Positions 34,327 through 47,323 of a stretch of DNA of 64,000 bases are shown here, piece by piece. Both the position numbers and the translations under genes were made by a program. How positions within the stretch are numbered: position 1 is the first letter of the stretch; each line of letters opens with the position of its first letter. Below the pieces are notes generated by a model. The model did not search any database and was not told the origin of the DNA. It saw only the letters and a program-made list of their open reading frames with translations. The DNA comes from Mercurialis annua (Eukaryota > Streptophyta > Magnoliopsida > Malpighiales > Euphorbiaceae), in NCBI RefSeq assembly GCF_937616625.2, contig NC_065572.1, positions 55,911,653 to 55,975,652 of the forward strand, in the 5' to 3' direction.

Positions 34327-37300
34327 ATGGAGTTGATTCAGTTCGGCTCTTCTACTTCAACCGCTCTCTCTATTCATCCTATTTTCAGGAACAGCAACAA
34401 GAACAGCAGCAATAATTATCATAACAACAAAAAATGCGGTAAGTTTCTCAAATTGAACAATGTTCGCAATCCTTCTCTCTTATCAATCGCCGCCGCCAGA
34501 AGAGATGAACCGGAGACCACAGTCGGCGTTGTCGAAAAACCAAACCTACGTAAATACGAGCTATCCCTCGGTAATCCGGCGCCGTTTGGCGCAACTCTCA
34601 ACGAAACCCGCGGCGGTGTTAATTTCGCTATTTACTCTTCCAATGCCGTCTCCGCTTCTCTCTGTTTAATCTCTCTCGACGACTTGCCTCAGGTAACCGT
34701 TTTAATCGGCGGTTTTTTTTTATTTTTAATCACTACATTTTGTTGATGAGATGAGATCAGTTACTAATTTGATTTTGTTTGCAGAATAGAGTGACGGAAG
34801 AGATAGTTCTTGATCCGGCGACGAATAAAACGGGAGATATTTGGCATGTGTTTGTGAAGGGAGATTTTAAGGATATGTTATACGGTTATAAATTTGATGG
34901 AGTTTTATCTCTTCAAGATGGAGTTTGTTTTGATTCTTCTAATATAGTGTTAGATCCTTATGCTAAAGTAAGTTAGTGTTAGATTGTTTTTGTTGACGAT
35001 TTCGTTGTTTTAACTGTATTGACTCCGATAATGTTTAATTTGTGTAGGCGGTTATAAGCAGAGGAGAGTTTGGTGTTTTAGGATCTGATGGGAACTGCTG
35101 GCCTCAAATGGCTGGGATGATACCGGTTCCTTCTCAGGATGAGGTGATTATTTGCGCGAATTGGTTTGTTGTCAACCGAATAAGCAATTTCCGAGTTATT
35201 ACTTGAAGTGCGTTTGCAGTTTGTTGGAAAAATTTGAATTGCTTTGCTATTCATGTCATTGAGAAAATGTGTTTGTTACTGTTCCGGTGGAAGGATTTTC
35301 TTTTAGATTATCAGCTGAGGTGTGAAAAATGTTTACATTTAACTATGATAGGTTTTGTAATGAGTACATCATTCTGTTTTTCTTTTATTCTATGTTTAGA
35401 AAATTGGATTATGAAAAGTAACCTGCTCTTTAGGTTCAACTATGCTTGATTGCTTTAAATGTTCAAAGTCATATATGATCAAGATATGGACTATCAACTA
35501 ATCCATTTTTGGATTCATCTAGCAGTTGTTGGGATCCATTTTCAATGGACTATTTTGTATGTTCAGAAATTTCCATATTCAGTTGCTTTGAATTCTTTAC
35601 TTCACCTTTAGTTTTCATATTATAGTCGATGCTCTTTCTAGTTGAACTTTTCATGTTTGGCATTTACTCATGTGAATTTAGTATATTCTGCAGTTGCTAT
35701 AAAGCTTGTTTCTAACTTATTATTAATGAAATCTATTTGGTATTACTTCAATGTGATTGATTTTTTTTTTTAAATTCTTGCATTTGCAGTTTGATTGGGA
35801 AGGGGATTTACCCTTGAAGTATTCCCAGAAAGATCTAGTGATATATGAAATGCATGTTCGGGGTTTTACACAGCATGAATCAAGCAGAACTGAATTTCCA
35901 GGGACATATCTCGGTACTGTGGAAAAGCTTGATCACTTGAAAGTAGGTTGCACTTCTATTATGTGGCTTCCCATGGGAATAATTGCTTAACAATCAGAAA
36001 ATATGAGTAGAAATGTAGAATCAATTTTAAGTTCTAAAGAAATAGTGTTTCTATTTTCTACGATTACGTACAACCAAAAAAGAGATACGTATTGTTTCTT
36101 CCATTTACTATATTAATGATTTTTTTTTTCCCAACTTGATGAAAATTTCTTGACAGCTTAATAAAAGATTCCACTGCAATCTAATTTGGTTCAACTTTAG
36201 GTACAGTAATACATTTATCTAATGCAATACATATTCTTCTGTATCTAAGATTCATTCTATTCTCCCACTTGCTGTTTCTGAGGTACTTATATAAGGATTA
36301 GATGTAATAACTCTGTGGCATTGCTTATGTCTAATACTGTTTTACAAAGTAGAACAATCTCATCTATCTAGCAAATAAAACAATTTAAATATAGAATACA
36401 TAGCCTCCTTATTTGTCTATCTATGTGTTTCTTTGAAGTCTTGAAGTGTTAGAAATGTCACCCGTGAAATCTTTCAAATTAAATAAGATTTAGGATTTTC
36501 CTAAAGGCTATGGGGATTCTATTGAAGTCGCGGGTCAAGATTTGGTTGGTGAATCACATTACATTTGACATCTTATTATTTGTCATCTCATTATATTTCA
36601 GGAACTTGGTGTCAACTGTATAGAGTTAATGCCATGCCATGAGTTCAATGAGCTGGAGTACTACAGCTACAATCCTGTCTTAGGTGATTACAAGTATGGT
36701 CACTTTTGCTTTTGTTAGTGATTATTTATTGTAGCATATAGGATATATCGGGAAAAATTTCAGATTCTTCCACTTCAAACTTATAGGTAGTAAATGTATC
36801 CAATTTTAAATATAGAAGGTGTAAATTTTTTGGGTAGTTGGAGAATGAAACAATGTGAACGATATTGTAGTGTGGATAATTTCACATTTTTTGATTGGAT
36901 AATATCTCAAAATTGTCTTTTTTTTATTATGTCAGTTGTACTTAACATTTAGATTCACTTCTCTTACCCTCTAGATAGAGCAAATGATGCTGGGCATATC
37001 ATATTTAAGTCTCCAATCTTTTCTTGCAGTCCTCGAGAACTCATCATTTTGCAAGAACTTTGATTCTGTTTCTTAGTTTAATTCTCCTCAAACAAAGTAT
37101 TATTTTCCATGAATATCTTTTAAGTGCTTCTGCTTGTGCCCATACATCCTGTGAACTTATACTAGTAGAAAAGTTTCAGGTTTAGCTAATAATTCAAACC
37201 CATCTTGAAGAAATGCTACATCTTAATAATTATTTATAAGTTCCTTGTCCACAAGAAAAGCTGCTCCCTGATCATAGGAACAGTGTATTCTGAAAGGATG

Positions 37301-40300
37301 AACATATATTTGTCTGTTTTCTTAATGTAAAAATGAAAGACATAATTAATAGGCCAAATTTCATAAAGTTCAAAATTAGAGCAACATGAATCTGACCAAT
37401 AAATTTATCCTCATTTAACTTTTAACCTCATTTCTTGTCCAGGATGAACTTTTGGGGATATTCAACTATAAATTACTTTTCACCTATGACTAGATATTCT
37501 TCTTCTGGGACTCAGAATTGTGGCCGCGGTGCAATCAATGAATTCAAGTTTCTTGTTAGAGAAGCACACAAACGAGGAATTGAGGTTAACAACTGGGTGC
37601 TATATGATATAAGATTTTAATGTGAGGTCTTCCGAAGATTACTATTTTATATGACTTGAACAGGTGATCATGGATGTCGTTTTTAATCACACAGCTGAAG
37701 GAAATGAAAAAGGTCCTGTCTTATCTTTCAGAGGAGTTGATAACAGTGTCTACTATATGCTTGCGCCTAAGGTATAGTACTTGAAATTATACTAAGTTGT
37801 TTCTGGTGTTGAAAATGACTGCATAAATTGTAAACAAAGTGGTGCATTACTTAAAGATAATTACCTCTTAGGGATTAAACAGATGATTTTAAGCAATAAG
37901 TAAAAAACACTTCATTTTCTTTTACCAGTGATCCAATGTCGTGCTTGGAGAATAAGTTAGTACTTTAGCACACTGAATCTAATTTTTTCATCCATTTTTG
38001 GTCCTTTTTATCCATTCATGCTTTGGTTGACCTTTTATTTTTTCCCCTCGTTTTCTTTTTTCCTGAAAAGAAAATAAGAAATTACACTTGGATTTTTGTT
38101 TTTCCTCTGTCAGATGCTCTCAATGAGAGTAATTTGATTATATAGATTTTCTTACTCTTAGCTGTTCATTGTAGCTTAAAAGCACATGTAAAGACCTTTT
38201 GAATCTAATTTGGGTAATTTAGACGTGTGGTCTCATGGAAATGTTTGTCAACTTTATTTTCTGACTATTGCTGAATTTTATGCAATTTTTGAATTGGAGA
38301 TAACTGCTGAAGGTTCTTGACTTATATTCGAGTTTTGAGTTATCCTAACTAACAAGCCTTCAAACTGTTTAATAATTTGGGTTTATGTATTGATAATATG
38401 TCAGTTATGATTTTTGTGGAAATTATTGTTGAGCTAAGGTTTATGTTATGCTATTACAGGGCGAGTACTACAATTATTCAGGTTGTGGGAACACATTCAA
38501 TTGCAACCATCCCATTGTGCGCCAATTTATATTGGACTGCCTTAGGTAAATGCATGAGAGCTTTCTACCTTAGTTGTTTGTCAGCGTTGAAAAGGGTTAA
38601 GTATTTAAAAACCTCTCTTTTTCATACAATATGTTCATTTCTTGTTTTTCTTCTTTCTATTGTATGGGTAAGAAAGTTTGGTATTGCTTTCTTGTGCTAC
38701 AGGTATTGGGTATTGGAAATGCATGTGGATGGATTCCGCTTTGATCTTGCTTCCATTATGACGAGGAGTAGTAGGTAGTGCTTTGTACAATTTTATTATG
38801 CTGTCTGCTTGTATTCATACAATGAAGATTAATCGTTGCAGTTTCTCATACTAGTTTTTGTTTCCTCTGAAGTCTTTGGGATGCAGTCAATGTCTTTGGG
38901 AGTCCAATAGAAGGTGACTTGCTGACAACTGGCACACCTCTTAGCAGCCCGCCTTTGATTGATATGCTAAGTAATGATCCAATACTTCGTGAAGTAAAGG
39001 TATGATCATTAGCTTTCTCCCTTTGATTATTGGCTGAAGTGTTGGTATGATCATTAGCTTTCTCCCTTTGATTATTGGCTGAAGTGTTGGTATAATTAGT
39101 TTACATTTCTAGGCTTTCAATTCTTTCATAAACTTCATGAAGTTAAAGTTTGTGAACTTCATATTTTCCATGCCTTGGGCCTTGAATTCTTTTTATCCCT
39201 AGGCAATTTCTCACCTTGTGATGTTGTCTCACCTCACTAGTCACCCTAGTAGGCGTACTAGCTCTAGGGTCGGATGTGCCTTGTGGATTCTTAACAAATT
39301 GTTTTTGAAAGATTATTGTATCAAACTTCAGATTGGGCTTCGTGTGTATATTATTATAGTTCATAACGTCATTCATTTACTTTGATATTTTTGTAGTTTG
39401 AAATTTGAACTTTCAACAACTTTGGATCTTTTTCTCAAATAGAGGAACAATGGTACTGCATCTGTTGTCCTCATGCATTGATTTTATGTTAGAATCTTAT
39501 TGAACAATCTGGTCAACTGCACCGCCCCCACTTCCCCATGACCCTTCTAATTTTAGTAAAATTTCATCACGGCTGCATGCTTTTCCTATCGTTAATTCAC
39601 CCCTTACAAATGATTATTTAAATTTTGATGTTCCAATCCTATGAGGTGTCATGAGCATTTATATGTTCAAAATATCTTCAAAAGTTTTCAATATGACTAC
39701 CATCAAATAGTTTATCACGTGTGTTTTTTTCCTTTTGTTTGGAGTTCTAGTTCATTCTTTCCACAATCTCTTGTATCTTATTTTTTAGGCTTAATGCCTT
39801 AAAAAACCCCGACCTTTCATCCCCTTTTCAATTCTACCTTGACGTTGAAAAATTGTCCATTTTACCCCAGTTTGCATTTTTTCATTTCAATTGTACTCTG
39901 AAGTATAAAATTGACCTTTATTTATTTGACAAAAGTTTAATAATTTTTTTTAAAAATGGTCAATTTAATATAAAAAGTTAATCTAATGCAAAAAGGGTTC
40001 AATTTAGAGAATTTTTGCCAAATAAAAAAAAGTCAATTTTATGCTTTAGGGTACAATTGAAATGAAATAATACAAAATAAGGTAAAATTGACAGATTTGC
40101 AACGTCAGGGTAGGATTGAAAAGGGGATGAAAGGTGAGGGTTTTTTAAGACATTAAGCCTATCTTTTATATGCACTTGATCTATTAAGTCCCCCATTTCC
40201 TATTTCAGGCCAGTGTTTGTACATCCTAAAGTCCTCATGTACCAAGTGTTTTACAACTTATCACCATAGACTTGTGCTTTAGCTTTACTAAATGCCTTTC

Positions 40301-43300
40301 TCGCAGAACTTTTATTCATGATATAGTAATTACAGTAAATACGTTTTCTTTGTTTTTCTGGTTCAGTTATGGTATTTCACTTCTAATTCTCATCTTCTAC
40401 TTTTCTTTTTCTTCTTAAGATTTTTTTTCAATGGGTGTCATGGCCTATAGTTAGACTTAATTAGCTTATAAATTATTGTTAGCTGGTATCATTCGTTAAT
40501 GTATTATTTTATTCAATTTATTCTAATTTTATTCTCTTTTAAATAGCTTATAGCTGAAGCATGGGATACTGGAGGTTTGTATCAAGTTGGTTGCTTTCCG
40601 CATTGGCAAATATGGTCAGAATGGAATGGAAAGGTTGGTATAAAACTGATGTTTGCATTATCATTTCAATTGATATCTTGTGAATTTGTTTTTTTTTTTT
40701 CAAATATCACCCTCATTGCCATGTCTTGAACTCTGTAATCTATAACTTGGCAGTAAGAAGATTGATGTATTTGCAATTACTGTAGGCTCATAACTCTTCA
40801 ACTTAAGTGGTACTGGCATTATCAACAATAGGATAAATGTTCCCTTGTTATTGATGATTGTAGATGCTGTCTTCAAGTCTATTGCCACTATTTCATTACT
40901 TATTTATGCTCTTCTCAATTTATCATTACGCGTTACTATAGTGAGTACTTTTCTCGTTAGTAATCAAGAAGAAATAGCTCTATTTTTTTATGGCAAGAGT
41001 TACTTCATTTTATCAATGGTCTGAACCAGAGGGGTATGTTGATTATTTAATCACATAACAAGTTGAAACGCTCCACACCTGTTGTCTATTCTTAAATTAG
41101 AGGGATACCGGAGGGATCTAAATTCTGTAGTTAACTTGAGAATCAGTGGTTAATATAGCCCTTGACAAAATAAAATATGAGATTTATAACGATTTCTCCT
41201 ATCAATTTCTAACTGACAAAATAAAATATCAGAATTTATAATTATTTCTCTTATCAATTTCTAAGTGTTTGCATTAATAGTGCTTTCAATCTCAGTAGAT
41301 ACCCAGTTCTTACTTAGTTTGTGATAAGTTTGTACTTTTTATTTTACTTATTTAATGTTCTATTGTATTTTTATGTTTTCCATAGAAAGCCTGTGTCCTT
41401 AAAATGACAGGAACTCACAAATCCAACATATAATATTTCATTCGATTGTAACTTTGGGTGGGTTTTGAGAATCTTCATGTTCAAGATTGCACCCTTACCA
41501 AAATTCTGCTCTTAGTCTTAGACTCTGAAGTCTGAAGTCTTATGTCATTTGGAATCTACTCCCGCTAATAAAGTTAATGAGTTTGCTTTCATATATGAAT
41601 TTGAAAAATGGAGAAAGTAAATGAGGATGAAGGAATATGAAAACAAGAGAAAATACATTTGCTTTCTTGCATCTTTTTATTTTCATAAAATTTGGGAAAT
41701 TTTATTATTATTTGCATTTGCAATTTTAATATAAGATGTAGGCTTAAATTGATTAATCATTCTCTGTGTTTCTTTTTTCAATTATAGTATCGTGACGTTG
41801 TGAGGCAGTTCATGAAGGGTACCGATGGCTTTTCTGGGGCTTTTGCTGAATGTTTATGCGGGAGCCCAAATTTATATCAGGTATAACTTTTCAGTATTAG
41901 TCTGTCTAGCCATCCATTTATATTTTCTGTGGGACATATTGATATCACTCTGTGCAATCTAATGCTCTTATTGTGTTTACTTATACATATCACTAATACT
42001 TTAATTGTACTGGATTTTATCGAGTTTCGACATAATTTACGTTGTTTTCCTTGAAAAATCAACGTATCAGTTTGTGCTGATTTCTTATATAGAAAGATAC
42101 AGCGTTGGACACCCCAAATAAATGAGATCTTTACCATATAAAAATATACATTTCTCTTACTCTACGCCTAAGCATGACTCGAGCATTCTAGTAGCATATG
42201 AATCTTTGAATTATTATGTAACATGAAATGTACTCTATCTAAGCATGATATTTTCCGAATTCTGTTGACATTATAATTGTGGTTTCTAAATGAACCAATA
42301 AATCAGGAAGGAGGAAGGAAACCATGGAACAGCATCAACTTTGTATGTGCACATGATGGTTTTACTTTGGCTGACTTGGTGACGTATAACAACAAAAATA
42401 ATTTGGCAAATGGAGAAGACAATAATGATGGGGAAAGTCATAACAATAGCTGGAACTGTGGACAGGTAAGGTTAGTTATTATAAATTTATAGGGTTTGGG
42501 TAGTCTAATCATTGCGAGCTTATTGTGAAGGTTTCCACAATCGTTTTCCTGGAGATTCTTTAATTTGTGTTAGGCTTCCAGCTGTTTGGACTTATTGCTG
42601 GAAAGCTGGGAAAAATGTTTTTCAAATTTTACTATGTTTGCTGTTTTATAGAGTCTCTGGATGGAAATGAATGCATGGTTTTGAAATATCAATGTGTTCT
42701 TTAATTTAATGTGGGACATGGTGGTTTCTTTATGATCTGTGTGAAATTATGTTTCCGGTGCTTTTGGGGAATTTCGGTCCTATTCAATATAATGACAAGG
42801 CATGATCTTCTTAGATTTTCCCTTCTTATTTTTCATTTTTTCTGTAGTATTATTTGTATGTTGGCTTCTGTGGGAGAATCCATAATCTATTGATTTCATT
42901 TAAAATGGGCTACTGAATTTTTGGCTTCAGTAAGTAAAGAAAGAGGCAAAATCGATAGATTGCTCACATACTCTTCTTATGAAAACTTATGCTATTTCTT
43001 TGTGATTTTCAATGAGTTTTTTTTATTTAGCTTGCTTTTAAGTCTGTTCGTCATGTTTCATCAACTTATCAAGTAGGAAGGAGAGTTTGCAAGCATTTCA
43101 GTGAAGAAATTGAGGAGACGGCAAATGCGGAATTTCTTTGTCTGTCTAATGGTTTCACAAGTAAGACTCTGTTTATTGTTACTATTATTAAAAGACATAT
43201 TCCTAATTATGTTATTTTAATGAAAGACAAGAAATTGAGATGTGTAGTATAGAATAGTTTTTAAAGCTACTATAAATAGAATCTGTAATTTCCTTTAGTT

Positions 43301-45438
43301 CCTCATTTAATATATCACATCCTATATTCCATGGCAAAAAGCAAAGAAAAGAGATTTGATATCGCCTAACTACTAATTAAATTATTTTAATGTATGTATC
43401 CGTGAGAATAATTGCCAAATTTGCCAAATCCTGAAGTCTGCAAACTGTAAATCAATTTTTTTTTTAATTTTTGCATTTGGTAAGATTAAAGTTTAACATA
43501 GGTTGTAACATAGCTAAGTTAAATCACTGTTTTATTGCTTTAGCACGGATCAATTAGAGTTGTTCATTTCTACTATCTCCTCCTTTCAGTCTGGTGAACA
43601 TTGCCTCAAAGCTTAACAATATTTTAAAAGATTGTCGAATGACCGAAAAGGGCTTGAAACTGTTGCATAATATTATATGCTGTTATGGTAATTGATGTAC
43701 CATACCGCATAGAGTGAATGCATTTTACAAACCGGTTTTCTAACGTCCTTCATGTTCCTTCTGCAATAATCTGGATTGGGATTCCCACAAGTTCATTTTG
43801 AACTTGAGGGGGTCATGTTCACGATCTACACCATTCATTGTAAAATGAACGGTGTAGATTAATTTAATTAAAATTGTTCTTTTTTGATCTACACCGTTAA
43901 TGAATGGTGTAGATCGTGAACATGACCCCTCAAGTTCAAATGAACTTGAGGAAATCCTAATCCGAATAGTTTTCCATCTCAACTCAAAAAGTGAATTAGT
44001 AAACAAACTGATCTTGATCTTTTGTGTGACCAGGGTGTTCCAATGATATACATGGGGGATGAATATGGCCATACCAAAGGAGGAAACAACAATACATATT
44101 GTCATGATAATTATGTATCCACTGCTCCCTGCTGGTATTCAGAGGTTTTATGAAAAAATTATGTTAATTATGTGGATTAACTTCCTGCTCTGCTGCAGAT
44201 CAACTACTTTCGGTGGGATAAAAAGGAAGAATTCTCATCAGACTTCTATAGATTTTGCTGCCTGATGACCAAGTTCCGACGGTGAGAATTTGCCACGAAA
44301 TTCTTTTCATGCAGTTTGGCCTGTATTTAGACATTTCCCTTATCTCATTGGAGCTGTGATCTTGCAGTGAATGTGAGTCCCTTGGTTTACATGATTTCCC
44401 TACTGCAGAGAGGTTACAATGGCATGGCCTTTTTCCTGGAGTTCCAGATTGGTCTGAATCTAGCAGATATGTGGCTTTTACCCTGGTAGGTTTTCTTGGT
44501 ATTGGAGACAGCAAAATCCCATCTGAACTTAACCACAAAGCTGTGTGCCATATTCTTACCAATCTCCATTCATTTTCTGGTCTTTAATCATTGTTTTTTT
44601 TTGCCAAGTCTTTAATCATTGTACATTTTTAAGAAATTCATTGTCTTGCATAATTGGCCCAATGACGAGTGGCCCAATAGATTGAGCCAAGTGCTTCAGA
44701 AGTGTATTTTTTTTAATTTCAAAATTGCATCAAATAGTACTGATGGACATGGTGCAACATACTTTTTACTGGCACTCTCTCATTCTGGTATTACGTTGAT
44801 GGTGTTGGGTATCAAGGATAGGATGGATGGGTTTATTTGTGTCCTCATCTTCGATCTCTGATGGAATTGGTCAATTTTTCAGCATTTTTTGACAGTGGTA
44901 ATTTAGCTGAAATAATTATTCAGGAATTGTTAACAGTAATAAAGTGTCTTTAGGCTATCCTCTACTGCAGTTCAACGTGTTTCCATAATCTAGTTATGCC
45001 TTTCTTGTTTCAGAAGTAGTGTTTGTATACTTTAGAAAGCAAGTTCTTAATAATGTGTTCCTTACATTCATAATAATCGTTTGAAATCACATATTTCTGC
45101 TTAAATTAGCTCTTGTTTCTATTGTCGAATTTAAGCCCAGTACTAAACAGTTCTTGGTGTGACCTTTTGTCCAGATTGACTCCGTGAAGCAAGAGATTTA
45201 TGTTGCCTTCAATGCTAGTCATATACCCATCACTATCACTCTGCCGGAACGCCCCGGATACAGATGGGAGCCTCTGGTAGATACTGGGAAGGCTGCTCCG
45301 TTCGACTTTCTGTCCAGCGATGTTCCCGATAGAGACATTGCGGTTAAACAGTATGCTCACTTTCTTGATGCCAATTTATACCCTATGCTTAGTTATTCTT
45401 CCATCATTCTCACCCTTTCTCCTGATCATATTGCTTAG
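34327..45438 (+). CDS. ISA3: Isoamylase 3, chloroplastic (starch-debranching enzyme)
   Basis: 18 coding exons: 34327-34692, 34785-34967, 35048-35143, 35790-35942, 36602-36693, 37443-37584, 37664-37771, 38460-38545, 38703-38774, 38873-38999, 40547-40633, 41788-41880, 42307-42465, 43077-43160, 44034-44114, 44199-44281, 44368-44485, 45175-45438. All junctions keep frame and all introns are GT-AG. The sum is 2394 bp, 797 aa, slightly longer than the roughly 760-780 aa I recall for ISA3. Asn/Ser-rich N-terminus is a likely plastid transit peptide; a CBM48-type module follows ([20 protein letters not shown], about 83-105). GH13 motifs: [17 protein letters not shown] (nucleophile D423), LIAEAWD (acid/base E479), CAHDGF (D552). 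The [17 protein letters not shown] and [20 protein letters not shown] blocks point to ISA3 and not ISA1/2. It hydrolyses alpha-1,6 branches of starch during leaf starch degradation. Convergent with UXE; its introns host MITEs. Confidence 0.93.
39001..39090 (+). repeat. 45-bp perfect tandem duplication at an ISA3 splice donor
   Basis: TATGATCATTAGCTTTCTCC and the next 25 bp occur twice with period 45, starting at the donor of exon 10. The second copy therefore carries a second GGTATGATC donor-like sequence at about 39044. Confidence 0.85.
39787..40160. mobile_element. Long-TIR MITE in ISA3 intron 10 (374 bp)
   Basis: The left end AGGCTTAATGCCTTAAAAAA pairs with the right end TTTTTTAAGACATTAAGCCT. 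The inverted match continues inward for over 100 bp (CGACCTTTCATCCCCTTTTC and complement). Only short internal sequence remains, so it would fold into one large hairpin. Flanks share ATCTT-like words but no exact TSD, so the superfamily is open (Mutator-like suspected). Confidence 0.75.
43771..43965. mobile_element. Hairpin MITE in ISA3 intron 14 (about 195 bp)
   Basis: Almost the whole element is one inverted repeat: GGATTGGGATTCCC...GGTCATGTTCACGATCTACA on the left, mirrored by TGTAGATCGTGAACATGACC...GGAAATCCTAATCC on the right, with a short AT-rich loop. Inner arms are nearly identical, suggesting a young element or maintained folding. No clear TSD beyond two or three bases. Confidence 0.8.
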
Positions 45439-46076
45439 CTTTAAGAACACCAAAATGTTTAGTTTGTATATATTTTCAATTTATAGGAAATTGTAAGTCT
45501 CACAATGTATAATTCAAAGATAGTCTCTTTAAACATGTCATGTGCCCATGTGGGACACTACTTGCCACATCAGAAAAGGTTTATTTTTTTATCTATATAA
45601 TTTATTTAAATATAATCTAAAATTATGAGATGAGCAACAGCAGAAAATACATTTGAGCAGTGTTTTTATGATCGGACTGTATCAAACTGACCTAGCGAGA
45701 AAGTCCCCGATTTATGTTCTCTCAACCTCTAAAGTCTTTTAAACTTCAATTCATAATTTAAACTTCAATTCATAACTAGAAAATGTGTGATATTTTTTGA
45801 ATTTTTTGTACTCATCTATTTTTTGTTGTTAGTTAAGGACATGGCAGCTGATGCATTCTAAAAGAATATAAAAGAACAGAAGGAAAATATTATTTAATCT
45901 ATTTTATTTTTTTATATATTTTTTATTAATTTAATCTCATATTCTAATTGCTAATTTAAATATAATAAAAATTATTTAAATTGTATCACTATCTTGTATT
46001 GTTAAATAATTAGTTTATATTTTTTTTAAATATATATATAAAAAATCAAGAGATCAATCAAAAAGTGAAAGTTTTA
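45439..46076 (+). other. ISA3 3' UTR and downstream flank
   Basis: Follows the TAG at 45436-45438. AT-rich, no frame of interest. The transcript probably ends within the first 150 bp, but the exact site cannot be read. Confidence 0.4.
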
Positions 46077-46204
46077 GGGAAATTTAGGTATTTACTCCAA
46101 AAATGAAAATATTTGCACTTTATACCTCAACACGGAAAAGTTACAGAAAATACTTCATGTTTTTTCCAGATTTATGTTTTTACTCTGGATATTAAAATAT
46201 TTAT

Positions 46205-46790
46205 GATTTAACTCCGTTATCATCTGGTTATCATAAACACTCATGTAATTTATTTTTTCATAGGTTATCATACAATTATCATAAGCTTATCATATTTCAT
46301 TATCATCTAGTTATCATACTGCAGTGTTATGATAACGACATGATAATCAGACATTGTATTATCATAACATTATCATAAATATTATCATAACATTATCATC
46401 TAGGTACCATAAATATTATGGTCTCGGTATCATATGATAAATATTATGATAACGACATGATAATCAGACATTGTTTTATCATAATATATCATAGATATTA
46501 TCATAACATTATCATTTAGGTACCATAAATATTATCATCTCGGTATCGTATGATAATATTATGATAACAACATGATAATATTATGATAACGATATGATAA
46601 TCAAACATTATTTTCTCCAGAAAATCATTTTTTTTCTTGCAGTGTTATGATAACAGCATGATAATATAGTGATACTTATATGATAATCAGACGTTGTCTT
46701 TTAAAAAAATCATTTTTTCTGCAGTGTTATGATAATATTATAATAATGCAGTGATACTCATATGATAATCAGATGCTGTTTTTTGTGCAG
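46205..46790. repeat. Degenerate array of TTATCATAA-type palindromic words
   Basis: Words such as GTTATGATAAC, CATTATCATAA and ATGATAATCAGACATTG recur many times in both orientations. Longer units repeat, for example GATAACGACATGATAATCAG at about 46333 and 46450, roughly 117 bp apart. It is an evolving satellite-like interior of the TIR element. Confidence 0.7.
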
Positions 46791-46934
46791 AAAATCGTTT
46801 TTTCATCACAAAATCGTTTTTCATGCAGATTTTTAGATTTAAAATTGAGAAAATTAAAGAGTAATTTATTTAGATATAAAAGTTAACATAAATCGTATTA
46901 ATCACCACGAATTTAAGAAAAACTAAAATCAAAT

Positions 46935-47130
46935 ATGAAAAGAACGGCGGAGCGACGGTTGAGTGATGGCGGAGCGACGACGACCGATGAATGAACGGCG
47001 AAGAAGAAGAGAAGAACTAAAGAAGAAGAAGAAAAAAAATGGCAAAGAAAAGCCAAACAGAGAAGAAGAGAAGAATAAAAAGAAGAAAGAGGAGAGATGA
47101 GAGAGGAGAGAGAGAGAGAGAAAAAAAATA
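46935..47130 (+). repeat. Purine-rich (GA) tract
   Basis: Nearly uninterrupted A/G with GAAGAAGAG words. Mirrored on the minus strand it gives CT-rich open frames of Ser/Phe/Leu that are composition artefacts, not genes. Confidence 0.7.
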
Positions 47131-47323
47131 ATGACAATTGTCATTAGTTGTCACTTGAGAGTAAACAAATTATGACTAGAGTAAAATAATAATAAAAGTT
47201 AGGTATATTGTTAGAGTAAAAAAATAAAAACAATAAAAGAGTGAGGTATTTTTTTTATCTTTTTCTTATTGAGTTACGAAATCAAATTATTTTTGAAAAT
47301 GGAGTATTTATCCTAATTTACTC

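Larger units (their letters stand above)
46077..47323. mobile_element. TIR-bounded non-coding element with simple-repeat interior (1.25 kb)
   Basis: The left end GGGAAATTTAGGTATTTACT (then CC) is mirrored by the right end GGAGTATTTATCCTAATTTA (then CTC). Inside are an array of TTATCAT/ATGATAA words, an AT-rich part, and a purine tract. No transposase. The flanks GTGAAAGTTTTA and CAAAGCTTAAG are similar but not an exact TSD, so this is a Mutator-like MITE at best. Confidence 0.5.

Noticed and set aside
42277..42492. Use of the ATG-less 42277 frame extension as ISA3 exon 13 start
   Set aside because: The acceptor AATCAG before 42307 joins in frame to the previous exon and gives the expected [10 protein letters not shown] sequence.
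46913..47144. Minus-strand Ser/Phe/Leu-rich frames
   Set aside because: They are the complement of a simple purine tract.
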